From contig NC_054688.1 in assembly GCF_011074885.1 (NCBI RefSeq), positions 744,001 through 808,000 of the forward strand: DNA of 64,000 bases, read 5' to 3'. The notes below the pieces were generated by a model. The model ran no database searches. It was given only the letters and a program-made list of their open reading frames with translations, and had not been told where the DNA came from. Origin of the DNA: Brettanomyces bruxellensis (lineage: Eukaryota; Ascomycota; Pichiomycetes; Pichiales; Pichiaceae). Both the position numbers and the translations under genes were made by a program. Shown here one piece after another: positions 9,001-17,546 of the stretch; positions within the stretch are counted from its first letter, which is position 1, and each line of letters starts with the position of its first letter.

Positions 9001-10632
9001 AACCCTAACCCATGGAGGAATTTGGGGATCTACTTTGCACTTTGCATGATATCTATAGTGTTTGTTGTTAGTGAGAGTTTGGTTCAGTGGTTGCTATGCT
9101 CTGTTTCCGGATCCAAGATTCTTCATCAAAGTATGCTAGAAAGTGTTTTGCTTGCACCAATGCAGTTTTTTGAGACAACACCTATTGGTCGGATTCTTAA
9201 CAGGTTTTCAAATGATATATACCGTATCGATGCGGTCATGTTTAGGGTTCTTGATAGTTTCTTTTCTACTAGTATTAGGGTCTTGTTCACAATCATCGTT
9301 ATTGTGTTCTCCACTTGGCAGTTTATCTTCTTTGTTATCCCTCTAGGATTTGTTTACAGATACTTCCAGAAGTATTATTTGGCATCCTCGAGAGAACTCC
9401 GGCGTTTAGACTCTGTTTCCAGATCTCCAATATTTTCACACTTTGAAGAGACATTGAGGGGTGTTGCAACTATCAGGGCATACAATCAGATTAAGAGATT
9501 CATATTCTTGAATCAGTACAATACAGATAAGAATATGAGTGCTTACCATCCAGCTGTGAGTGCTAATCGGTGGTTGGCTGTCCGCCTTGAATTTTTGGGA
9601 TCACTAATTATTCTTGCAGCTTCTGGCTTGTTGATCGTTACTTTAAGAGGAGGTCACGTGACCCCTGGTTTGGTCGGTTTGTCGGTTTCATATGCTTTAC
9701 AGATTACCCAATTCTTGAACTGGATTGTCAGAATGACTGTTGATATCGAATCTAATATTGTTTCCGTGGAAAGAGTCATGGAGTATGCTAAAATCAAACC
9801 AGAGGCACCACAATTTATCGAGTCACGCAAGCCGGCTGATAATTGGCCTTATAAGGGAGCAGTCCGGTTTGTACACTATTCTGCAAGGTATAGGCCGGAC
9901 CTTGAGTTGGTGTTGAAAGATATCAACTTATCAATTAAATCACAGGAAAAAGTTGGTATCGTGGGTAGAACTGGTGCAGGTAAATCTTCATTGACTCTTG
10001 CTCTATTCAGACTTATTGAGGCTTCTGGAGGTCATATAAACATAGATGATCTGGACACCAGTAAGCTTGGCCTATTTGATTTGAGATCTAGGCTTTCGAT
10101 TATTCCACAAGACTCTCAAATATTCCAAGGCACTATAAGATCCAATTTGGATCCAACTGATCAGTATACAGACGAGGCTTTATGGAATGCTCTTAAGTTA
10201 TCTCATCTAAGCGATCATATCAAGAAGATGTATGAGGACATAGATGACAAGTCAACTGTCAAATATAATCCATTACTCTCACCTGTCAGTGAAGGTGGCT
10301 CGAATTTATCTGTTGGCCAGAGACAGTTGATGTGCTTAGCAAGGGCCCTTTGTAAAGAAAACTGTCGGATTCTTGTGCTGGATGAGGCTACTGCTAATGT
10401 TGATGTTCAAACGGACTCGATTGTGCAGCAAACGATAAGATCTGCATTTAAAGAGAGAACTATTCTCACGATTGCCCACAGATTAAACACCATTATTGAC
10501 AGTGATCGGATCATCGTGTTGGACAAGGGAAAAGTGGCTGAATTTGACACGCCTGATAACCTCTTGAAGGACAAATCATCATTGTTCTATTCGTTGTGTA
10601 AGGAAGGAGGACTTATTGAGGATACGGATTAG
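6034..10632 (+). CDS. YCF1: ABCC-family vacuolar transporter, YCF1/BPT1 type (paralogue A)
   Basis: A 1532-residue full-length MRP/ABCC transporter, expected to pump glutathione conjugates, metal-thiol complexes or bile pigments into the vacuole. Order: an extra N-terminal membrane domain (about residues 55-210), TMD1, NBD1 (Walker A GRVGSGKS near 659, signature LSGGQ near 749), a charged linker of about 100 residues rich in Ser, Lys and Glu, TMD2, NBD2 (GRTGAGKSS near 1311, signature LSVGQRQ near 1425, Walker B ILVLDEATA). NBD1 has Asp after the Walker B Asp (ILDD), the degenerate first ATP site typical of ABCC proteins. The TTG eight codons upstream was not used; ATG 6034 was. A paralogue lies 1.5 kb downstream in the same direction. 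YCF1 versus BPT1 cannot be settled by eye; the symbol is a family label. Confidence 0.88.
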   Translation: MSAFWNDISTQIVDSSEIIGHSSSNGTFLKSPICSCYDNGGYSIISPINDISPCFINGILTNLLSVAIIVHGSIEIHRLRQKRNISARSSSFFGIKCILIALQVMLQLLICLYYPKVTSYPLNVTFLNDIQWWSTLGTCLSLLIVSALSYIENYKSFIASTALINFWLVYAILNFFRIINVYLRKTTTAMTFLIWATGINTILILVLEITESPRPILKPEEYNPVENANIFSRITFEWLTPLMSKGYHKYLEQKDLPMLPSALKSRNLFNSLYENWKSEINKGSAPSLAKALWKSFGGQFMFAGIFKLIQDCIAFIQPQFLKKLIQFVDDYSKDHSIPLTRGFMIVVGMFGVSVIQTAALHQYFERVFDTGIKVKSSLNCLIYQKALTLSAEAKQKKSTGDIVNLMSVDTQRLQELCRNLQLIWSGPFQIILCLLSLYKLIGNAMWVGVFIMVISVPLNTFLFGILKSLQKRQMKIKDERTGLISEILNNIKSLKLYAWEIPFRKKLTYVRNEKELKNLKKIGVCQACNQFVFKSAPHLVSTASFGLFLWKYSSRPLGTDIVFTALSLFNLLSFPLAVLPNVIGSVIEAQVSLKRLSDFMMSDELEMNSVHKLSPNYEKGAPAVEIEDADFLWSRHPYKVALVNINYSAKVGDLNCIVGRVGSGKSCMLQAILGDLHKTKGIARVYGSVAYVPQIPWIMNGTIRENILFGCKYDKDFYEKTLKACALILDLGIMPDGDLTQVGEKGISLSGGQKARLSLARSVYARSDVYILDDILSAVDEHVGRHIINNVLGPEGLLKSRCRILATNNLHVLVHADKITMLSQGRVQEEGSYTDLMAMENKSGLYKLLKEFGHAGKSGDTTPENEESNSDKAAEAIEKVVTTDSKESFALGELDSEIKEASKHVVHKAEMEDFTNAVKQKEIIEEQTGRNEKHEQGKVKWNVYLTYFKACGFRNVCILIAFIIAYMGLSVLANVWLKYWSELNSRMGYNPNPWRNLGIYFALCMISIVFVVSESLVQWLLCSVSGSKILHQSMLESVLLAPMQFFETTPIGRILNRFSNDIYRIDAVMFRVLDSFFSTSIRVLFTIIVIVFSTWQFIFFVIPLGFVYRYFQKYYLASSRELRRLDSVSRSPIFSHFEETLRGVATIRAYNQIKRFIFLNQYNTDKNMSAYHPAVSANRWLAVRLEFLGSLIILAASGLLIVTLRGGHVTPGLVGLSVSYALQITQFLNWIVRMTVDIESNIVSVERVMEYAKIKPEAPQFIESRKPADNWPYKGAVRFVHYSARYRPDLELVLKDINLSIKSQEKVGIVGRTGAGKSSLTLALFRLIEASGGHINIDDLDTSKLGLFDLRSRLSIIPQDSQIFQGTIRSNLDPTDQYTDEALWNALKLSHLSDHIKKMYEDIDDKSTVKYNPLLSPVSEGGSNLSVGQRQLMCLARALCKENCRILVLDEATANVDVQTDSIVQQTIRSAFKERTILTIAHRLNTIIDSDRIIVLDKGKVAEFDTPDNLLKDKSSLFYSLCKEGGLIEDTD
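10399..10588 (+). repeat. near-identical 190-bp tract, copy 1 (3' end of ABC paralogue A)
   Basis: Aligned without gaps to 16401-16590, this tract differs at 7 of 190 positions by my count, with an unbroken identical run of 71 bases at 10420-10490. The 27 bases just upstream differ at 5 positions although the amino acids are the same, and similarity drops again after the tract. It covers the end of NBD2, from the Walker B/D-loop onward. Confidence 0.85.
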
Positions 10633-10829
10633 ATGTGCTGCGAGATGCCACTTACATAGTTAGATTAAATTTATAAATGAAAAATACAGTTGGAAAACAA
10701 ATAACGTAGTAGATATTTATCGCACCTGCATTCCAGTTTAAACTACCAGCCATGGTTAATTCATTATGACAAATTAGATCTGTGTATATACAAACACATA
10801 AATATATATATTCTGATTTTATACATCTC

Positions 10830-11294
10830 TCAATTTCTTTTCCGACGTAGCAAAACACTCGCAAGACCAACACCAGCCGCAGTGAGCCCACTCAATATGG
10901 CAAGGCCTATGACACTGTTCTTTGCCAATTCATTATGTATTTCATCCTTTAACTCCTTTGCCTGTAAGTTATCCGGTTCATGATCTAGTAAAACGTTAAC
11001 ATACCTTTCGCTTTCTTTATATTCACCAATCTTATAACATCCCACAGATAGATAGTACAAGCATTCTCTTCTTCGAGAAGGTTCCTTTTTAAAAATTCCT
11101 GTGAGTATGTTGATACCTTGCTTATTATCACCTTTATCTTTAGACTTCACCAACCCCCATGCATAATTGAAAAGTGACTGGATAGTGGGATCTGTGCCCT
11201 CAGACTCCACTTGCTTTCTTAAAATTGCTAGTTGGGGATCCGATAACGGCGTGAATGCATCATTCAGATTAGGGAGATAGCTGAATTTAGGCAT
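10830..11294 (-). CDS. FIS1: mitochondrial fission protein Fis1
   Basis: A 154-residue tail-anchored protein of the outer mitochondrial and peroxisomal membrane that recruits the fission dynamin Dnm1 through the adaptors Mdv1/Caf4. The length matches S. cerevisiae Fis1 (155). Seen: the helical TPR-like core with FNYAWGLVKS and LYYLSVGCYKIGEY(K)ESERYV, then one hydrophobic C-terminal segment (about residues 128-149, VIGLAILSGL onward) ending in a basic RRKRN tail, the classic tail-anchor layout. The gene sits on the opposite strand between two paralogous ABC transporters, convergent with the first and divergent from the second. A TATAAATA on its coding strand at 11452-11459 lies about 160 bp upstream. 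Confidence 0.93.
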   Translation of the reverse strand: MPKFSYLPNLNDAFTPLSDPQLAILRKQVESEGTDPTIQSLFNYAWGLVKSKDKGDNKQGINILTGIFKKEPSRRRECLYYLSVGCYKIGEYKESERYVNVLLDHEPDNLQAKELKDEIHNELAKNSVIGLAILSGLTAAGVGLASVLLRRKRN

Positions 11295-12134
11295 TCTTGT
11301 GTGCTTGTTTAATATATTGCTTATTGATAATACTAAAAAGATGAATGTATGTGGGCAACTTGCTAACAGTATAAACTAAACGAGAAGTTGAAAATAAGAT
11401 GTAATTAGTTTGCTTCTTGTCTATTCATGAATTACACTTATCTTCCGATGCTATTTATACGGTGGCAATGAATGTGATGATATAGCGTTTATCTTTTATT
11501 ATATAGACCATCCGTACCAATCAGGTGATACCTTTTTTTGATTTGTCGCGTCTATCGAGAAATTTGGTTTCATTTGACAGGTTGGAAGGAGACTTGCAGA
11601 ATTTTGTGGAGTCGATCTACGCGTCTTAATGAATAAATGTGCGGAAAGCGTAACTTCCGGAGACGCATAGTCTCTAACGGTACAATTTATTCTTTGCATT
11701 CTTTACATGCGATTAAGCGGATCAATTTAGTTAGTTTTAAAAGACTTTAAATTTTGATATTGCTACAAAAAAAGTATGTCTTTTTCTGTTTATACAAACA
11801 AGCAAGCGATCTATATTTATACTGACGGAATAAGATTGAAGTCCGATTCTGCTTATACCAAGAAAAGCTTGGCTCGGTATATTTACCGAATAGGGATGGC
11901 ATCGACGCGATTGCAAAAAAAGTTTACCAAAAAAAATTCAGCCTCTTCTATCTATAATTAAGATTTGAACTGGCTGAGAACCAACTATACAACTGTGCAG
12001 TTCACTTTTTTCTGCCAATTCATCATCAAGAATATAGGGCCTGATTTTTACTCCACTTTGTTTACAAACTGCTTTGTGTTGAATAGAAGATTGTGATGAA
12101 AAGGTGACCTTAGTCTTGCCCTGATCGAAATTTT
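11295..12134. other. divergent promoter region, FIS1 / ABC transporter B
   Basis: An 840-bp AT-rich interval. Near FIS1 it holds TATAAATA (minus strand, 11452-11459). Towards the transporter it holds a perfect inverted repeat TCGGTA-TATT-TACCGA at 11874-11889, i.e. two CGG half-sites pointing away from each other with 8 bp between, and a TTCCGGAGA near 11655. CGG half-site pairs are the typical target form of fungal Zn2Cys6 regulators, which control many multidrug ABC genes; binding here is inference. Short ORFs are not credible genes. Confidence 0.45.
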
Positions 12135-15100
12135 ATGTTATCGTTTGCCGAAATTAGCACCCCATGTGGATGTTATGATGAAGGGGGATACTACCCAATA
12201 TCTCCCTTACATGACCTCTCACCTTGTTTTGTTAATGGAATATTGATTAATCTGCTTTCAGTGTGGATGATTGTTAGTGGTGGATTTCAGTTTTGTAGCC
12301 TCAGACATAAACCCACCATTAACACACGCTTTCCGTATTGGCTTGCAATAAAGCTTTCACTAATTGGAATACAGATAGTTTTACAAATATCTTTAACTTT
12401 ATACTATCCAAAATTTGCAGAGTACACGGATGAAAATGCAAGTTATTGGAAGGACGCTGTCTGGTGGTCGAGCTTTTCTTCGGTTATAGCTCAGTGCATC
12501 GTTGTGCTTTTGACATATGTTCAAAACTACAAGTCATATGTCTCCTTGCCACAGGTAATTCTTTATTGGATGGGGTACATCGTATTTGGCTTTTTTCGAC
12601 TTATTAGCATTTATTTGAGACCGTCCCGTGCACTGAACATTTTCCTTCAAATTTCCATGGAAGTTGTCACAATTTCGATATTTATTATCGAGGTTCAGTG
12701 CTCTTTAGTTAATGAAAAGCTTGTTTCAGAAGAGCACAGTCTTCGTGATTACGCTAATATCTTTAGTCGGTTTACATTCTCCTGGATGACGCCGTTAATG
12801 CAAAAAGGTTATAAGCAGTACCTTACACTCTCGGATCTTCCTCCTTTACCTAGTTCGCTAAAAACAGAGAACATATCTAAAATTCTAAAGGCAAACTGGG
12901 AGAATGAAAGGTTGAAAAACTGGAAGCACCCATCATTGTTAATGTCATTAGTGAAGGCATTTGGAAGACCATTCTTTCTTGGTGGACTTTATGAATTGAT
13001 CAAAGATTTCATTAGATTTAGCCAACCACAACTATTGAAGAACCTTATCAGGTTTGTTCAAAGGTATGGAGAAGATAAAGCAGCTGCTCCTCTCGCTGAG
13101 GGATTTCTACTTGTTATTTCAATGTTTGGACTCTCGGTTCTTGAATCTTTCTGTCTGCATCAGTACATTGAGAAGATTATGGATATGGGAATTAAAGTTA
13201 AGTCTTCCTTAAACACTTTTATATATCAGAAATCTTTAGTTTTATCCATTGAGGCTAGACAAGAGATGACAACAGGTGACATAGTTAACCTTATGTCGGT
13301 GGATACTCAACGGTTGCAGACATTGTGCAATAATTTGCAAATAATATGGTCCGGACCAGTTCAGATTGTTCTTTGCTTGGTATCCTTGTACAAGCTTATG
13401 GGAAATTCCATGTGGATGGGTTTGCTGGTTTTGTTATTTACAATTCCAATGAATACTGTCATTTCGCGTGCTTTAAAAACTCTTCAGCACAGGCAGATGA
13501 AAGTTAAAGATGAAAGAACCAGCTTGATATCAGAAATTTTGAGTAATATCAGCTCTCTCAAGCTTTATGCCTGGGAAAACCCGTACAGAGAACGCCTAAT
13601 GGAGGTGAGAAATGATAAAGAGTTAAAGAACTTACAGGAAATCGGCGTTTATCAGGCTGTGAATCAATTCATCTTCAACATGGTTCCATCAATTGTTAGT
13701 ACTTCCACCTTTGCCGTGTTTATTATAATATATTCTGGAACACCTCTAAGTACAGATATTGTGTTCACAGCGATATCTTTGTTTAATTTGTTGGAGTTCC
13801 CGCTCACGGTTTTACCTTGGGCTATAAGTGACTTTATTGAAGCACAAGTTTCTGTTCAGCGTCTTACAAAATTCTTTATGAGTGATGAATTAGATTCTTC
13901 TTCTGTTTTAAGACTCCCAGCAGATCCCAAATCCAACGATCCAGTTGTTCAGGTTAGTGATGGAACTTTCTTATGGTCTCAGAATCCAGAGAAAATTGCA
14001 CTTACCAATTTCAACTACAGTGCTAAACTTGCTACTTTGAACTGCCTTGTTGGAAGAGTTGGTTCAGGTAAGTCTGCAGTTCTTCAAGCAATTCTAGGAA
14101 ATTTGAATAAGCGAACTGGAAAAATACTTTTGAAGGGAACCGTTGCATATGTTCCCCAGATTCCTTGGATTATGAATGGAACTGTTAAGGAAAATATTAT
14201 TTTTGGATTCAGGGAAGATCCAGCGTTCTATAAGAAGACTATTGAAGCTTGTGATCTATCACGAGATCTCAGCATTTTTCCAGAGGGAGATATGACACAG
14301 GTTGGCGAAAAGGGCATCAGTTTATCCGGAGGTCAGAAAGTTCGGCTAGCGTTAGCAAGAGCGGTCTATTCCAGAGCGGATATCTTCATCTTGGATGATA
14401 TTTTGAGTGCTGTTGATGAACATGTCGGAAAGCACATCATTAAGAATGTGCTTGGATCCACGGGTTTGCTAAAATCAAGATGCAGGATTCTGTGCACGAA
14501 CAATTTACACGTTTTGAAATATGCAGACCAAATTACTGTTCTTTCTAATGGCAATGTTATGGAAGAGGGAAGTTATGAGAGTTTGATCAACTCAGGAGCA
14601 AGATTATCTTCATTAATGAGGGAATTCGGAACAGAGAAGGATAAGGAGCATTTCGATCAAGAGGTTCTGAAAGATAAAAGTTCTGAAAGCTCTTCGGCAA
14701 CATCGTTATTTCCAGATGAGGCTTTAACTGCACGTAAGCACAATACTACTCTTGAAAATGCCAGATTGGAAAACTATAAGGATGCAATTGTGAAAGTGGA
14801 GCGAGCAAAGGCCAAATCAGGTAGGAGTGAACACACGCAAAAGGGAAGTGTGAAATGGGAGGTGTATTTGTCGTATATGAAGGCATGTGGAGTTTGGAAT
14901 GTGTTGTTGTTCATGCTCTGCATTGTTATATCCATGGGATTGTCTGTGTTGGCCAATGTTTGGTTGAAATATTGGTCCGAACTAAATAGCAGAGAGGGTG
15001 GAAATCCATCTCCTTGGAAGAACCTTGGAATATACTTTGGCATATGTCTATTCACTGCAATTTTCAGTCTTTGTGAGACCTTGGTTCAATGGCTTTTGTG

Positions 15101-16631
15101 CTCGATCTCAGGCTCAAAGAAGATGCATCAAAAGATGTTGGATTGTGTACTTCGAGCTCCAATGGAGTTCTTCGAGACAACACCAATTGGCCGCATTTTG
15201 AACAGGTTTTCTAACGATATATCAAAGATAGATGAGTCATTGTTTAGAGTTTTTGCCAACTTCTTTGGATCCGCCGTCAGGGTTGGATTCACAATTCTCG
15301 TGATTGTTCTTTCCACGTGGCAGTTCATCTTGTTTGTTATACCCCTTGGATTCATTTACAGGTATTTCCAGATGTACTATTTGTCGACATCACGTGAATT
15401 GAGGAGATTGGATTCCATCACAAGATCTCCAATCTTCGCTCATTTGCAAGAAACATTGAATGGTGCTGAGACAATCAGAGCATACGATCAGTCCGACCGT
15501 TTTGTTTTTCTAAGTTGCTACAAGATGAATCGGAACATGAGTGCATACCATCCTTCGATGACAGCAAATAGATGGCTAAGTATCAGATTAGAGTTTATCG
15601 GTTCACTAATAATTTTGGGAGCTTCTGGACTTCTCATACTGACATTAAACTCTGGTAGGGTTACGCCTGGTTTAGTTGGTCTTTCTGTTTCATATGCTTT
15701 GCAAGTGACACAGGCATTAAACAGAGTCGTGCGTATGAGTTCACGTATAGAGTCTGATATTGTTTCTATTGAAAGAGTTGAAGAGTACTCTTCTCTTCCA
15801 TCAGAAGCACCTGTGATCATTGAATCTAACAGGCCATCTAAGGAATGGCCCCATAATGGTGCACTCTCCTTTGATCACTATTCCACTAGATATAGAGATG
15901 ATTTAGACCTTGTGCTAAAGGATATCAACATATCCATCAATCCAAGGGAGAAAATCGGAATCGTCGGCAGAACTGGTGCTGGCAAATCCAGTTTGACTTT
16001 AGCAATCTTCAGAATTATTGAAGCAGTTAAAGGGAAAATCATTATTGATGATATCAATACTGGTGAGATCGGACTTTATGATTTGAGGTCGAAACTCTCC
16101 ATTATTCCACAGGATGCCCAAATATTTGAAGGTACAATTCGGTCGAATTTGGATCCTATTGACCAGTATCCAGATGATGATCTTTGGAACGCACTAAGGC
16201 TTTCTCATCTCGCGGAGTACGTTAACGTGATGTACAAATCTTTAGAGGATAAATCCTCTGTGCACTATAATCCTCTTTTGATAAAGCTCTCAGAGGGAGG
16301 ATCAAACCTTTCTGTCGGCCAAAGACAGTTGATGTGTTTGGCTAGAGCGCTCTGTAAGAGTGATTCCAAGATTCTTGTTTTAGATGAGGCCACTGCCAAT
16401 GTTGATGTTCAAACGGACTCCATTGTGCAGCAAACGATAAGATCTGCATTTAAAGAGAGAACTATTCTCACGATTGCCCACAGATTAAACACTATTATTG
16501 ACAGTGATCGGATCATCGTGTTGGATAAGGGAAAAGTGGCTGAATTTGACACGCCTGACAACCTCTTGAAAGACAAGTCATCGTTGTTCTTCTCATTATG
16601 CAAGGAGGGTGGACTAATCAAGAAAGAGTAA
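12135..16631 (+). CDS. ABCC-family vacuolar transporter, YCF1/BPT1 type (paralogue B)
   Basis: A 1498-residue paralogue of the gene at 6034, with the same domain order: N-terminal extra membrane domain, TMD1, NBD1 (GRVGSGKS near residue 640, LSGGQK, degenerate ILDD Walker B), linker, TMD2, NBD2 (GRTGAGKSS near 1278, LSVGQRQ, ILVLDEATA). It starts about 20 residues later than paralogue A, lacking the A-specific N-terminus, and then aligns along its whole length (both share a CSCYD/CGCYD-x-GGY start and SPCF-NGIL). Both paralogues have DDILSAVDEH in NBD1 where S. cerevisiae Ycf1 has DDPLAAVDEH, so the duplication followed a shared substitution. The C-terminal coding sequence is almost identical to that of A at the DNA level. 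Which copy carries which substrate is unknown. Confidence 0.88.
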   Translation: MLSFAEISTPCGCYDEGGYYPISPLHDLSPCFVNGILINLLSVWMIVSGGFQFCSLRHKPTINTRFPYWLAIKLSLIGIQIVLQISLTLYYPKFAEYTDENASYWKDAVWWSSFSSVIAQCIVVLLTYVQNYKSYVSLPQVILYWMGYIVFGFFRLISIYLRPSRALNIFLQISMEVVTISIFIIEVQCSLVNEKLVSEEHSLRDYANIFSRFTFSWMTPLMQKGYKQYLTLSDLPPLPSSLKTENISKILKANWENERLKNWKHPSLLMSLVKAFGRPFFLGGLYELIKDFIRFSQPQLLKNLIRFVQRYGEDKAAAPLAEGFLLVISMFGLSVLESFCLHQYIEKIMDMGIKVKSSLNTFIYQKSLVLSIEARQEMTTGDIVNLMSVDTQRLQTLCNNLQIIWSGPVQIVLCLVSLYKLMGNSMWMGLLVLLFTIPMNTVISRALKTLQHRQMKVKDERTSLISEILSNISSLKLYAWENPYRERLMEVRNDKELKNLQEIGVYQAVNQFIFNMVPSIVSTSTFAVFIIIYSGTPLSTDIVFTAISLFNLLEFPLTVLPWAISDFIEAQVSVQRLTKFFMSDELDSSSVLRLPADPKSNDPVVQVSDGTFLWSQNPEKIALTNFNYSAKLATLNCLVGRVGSGKSAVLQAILGNLNKRTGKILLKGTVAYVPQIPWIMNGTVKENIIFGFREDPAFYKKTIEACDLSRDLSIFPEGDMTQVGEKGISLSGGQKVRLALARAVYSRADIFILDDILSAVDEHVGKHIIKNVLGSTGLLKSRCRILCTNNLHVLKYADQITVLSNGNVMEEGSYESLINSGARLSSLMREFGTEKDKEHFDQEVLKDKSSESSSATSLFPDEALTARKHNTTLENARLENYKDAIVKVERAKAKSGRSEHTQKGSVKWEVYLSYMKACGVWNVLLFMLCIVISMGLSVLANVWLKYWSELNSREGGNPSPWKNLGIYFGICLFTAIFSLCETLVQWLLCSISGSKKMHQKMLDCVLRAPMEFFETTPIGRILNRFSNDISKIDESLFRVFANFFGSAVRVGFTILVIVLSTWQFILFVIPLGFIYRYFQMYYLSTSRELRRLDSITRSPIFAHLQETLNGAETIRAYDQSDRFVFLSCYKMNRNMSAYHPSMTANRWLSIRLEFIGSLIILGASGLLILTLNSGRVTPGLVGLSVSYALQVTQALNRVVRMSSRIESDIVSIERVEEYSSLPSEAPVIIESNRPSKEWPHNGALSFDHYSTRYRDDLDLVLKDINISINPREKIGIVGRTGAGKSSLTLAIFRIIEAVKGKIIIDDINTGEIGLYDLRSKLSIIPQDAQIFEGTIRSNLDPIDQYPDDDLWNALRLSHLAEYVNVMYKSLEDKSSVHYNPLLIKLSEGGSNLSVGQRQLMCLARALCKSDSKILVLDEATANVDVQTDSIVQQTIRSAFKERTILTIAHRLNTIIDSDRIIVLDKGKVAEFDTPDNLLKDKSSLFFSLCKEGGLIKKE
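16401..16590 (+). repeat. near-identical 190-bp tract, copy 2 (3' end of ABC paralogue B)
   Basis: Partner of 10399-10588; see that entry for the comparison. Copy 2 encodes the same residues, with all seven differences at synonymous positions by my reading. Confidence 0.85.
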
Positions 16632-17161
16632 AAGTGGTTGTTGGTTTTGTGTACCAAGTTTAAAAGTTTAATCATATGCTTTCTAAATCTTTATACCGCA
16701 AAAAGTCAGTTATATATAGTGTATGTTAAAGTAGTACAATTCAGAAGGTGAACCGAAAGCAGCCGGCGCATGAACACCCAATCAGTTTGTTTATCTTCGC
16801 ATCTTCACATTTTATTCCTTCTATTGTTATTGTTATTTATTTTCATCCGGAGAAAGAAGCGAGAAAAAAAATTAAGAATAATGAGATTAGCACGTTAATG
16901 CAAATTATTTTGCTGGTTTTAATACGTTATCTTTTCTTATCTATAAATGCTCTAAACCAATAGAGAGAGGCTGCATTCCAAAATTTCTGTCTCATTTGTA
17001 TATATATATTCCCGGCCCGACATATATATAGCATCGCAGTACTTCTTGATAAGCATAATATTCAGCCATTGCTTAATTCACTGTTCTATTTCATACTTAT
17101 TTTTGCACGAAATTCAAACAGATACTTCAAGATTAATTGACAACCAGTCTATACTTTCGAA
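16632..17161. other. intergenic, promoter of the CX9C gene
   Basis: A 530-bp AT-rich interval after ABC transporter B. Alternating TATATATA runs near 17000-17008 and at 17023-17030 lie 130-160 bp upstream of the next ATG and are the likely core promoter. Nothing else is recognised. Confidence 0.5.
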
Positions 17162-17365
17162 ATGGGAGTGACGAATACATTAAAGCAGAAGCCAATGAAG
17201 CAGGTCACTCGGTTAATGAGTGCTACGATGCAATGTTCTGAACTTTCTGCTGCTTACGGCAGTTGTATGGTGAAAAACTATCAGAATATGAATAAAGATG
17301 CCTGTTTGAAAGAATTCATGGCATACAAAAGATGCGTGATGCAACATCTAGGCCGGTCCTTCTGA
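17162..17365 (+). CDS. twin-CX9C mitochondrial protein, NDUFAF8-like complex I assembly factor
   Basis: A 67-residue protein with two CX9C motifs: CSELSAAYGSC and CLKEFMAYKRC, joined by a short loop. Twin-CX9C proteins fold as helical hairpins with two disulfides and are oxidised in the mitochondrial intermembrane space by the Mia40 relay. The wording of both motifs (C-x-x-x-x-AAYG-x-C and C-x-x-EF-x-A-x-(R/K)-x-C) resembles human NDUFAF8, the partner of NDUFAF5 in complex I assembly, better than Cmc1, Cox17, Mdm35 or Mic19 as I know them. S. cerevisiae lacks complex I, so the gene would mark a complex I-containing yeast. The twin-CX9C call is certain from the sequence; the NDUFAF8 orthology is inference. 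It converges with YPK9. Confidence 0.7.
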   Translation: MGVTNTLKQKPMKQVTRLMSATMQCSELSAAYGSCMVKNYQNMNKDACLKEFMAYKRCVMQHLGRSF

Positions 17366-17546
17366 AAGCATTTTTCTTACTGTATGCAGCTACTACATTC
17401 AATACAAATGACACGATGTGTGCCGTGCAGTAAAGAATTCAACACCTCGGTGTATATTTTTATCCTTTTTAATGATAAAATATTTATATATGCTCTAACA
17501 GTGTCTCCTGACTTGTACGAGAGAAAAAAGTATTGTAGTAGAAGAA

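Noticed and set aside
9652..9663. Perfect 12-bp palindrome GGTCACGTGACC (contains CACGTG)
   Set aside because: Sits within TMD2 coding sequence of ABC transporter A and is not kept in paralogue B (ggtagggttacgcct); most likely chance.
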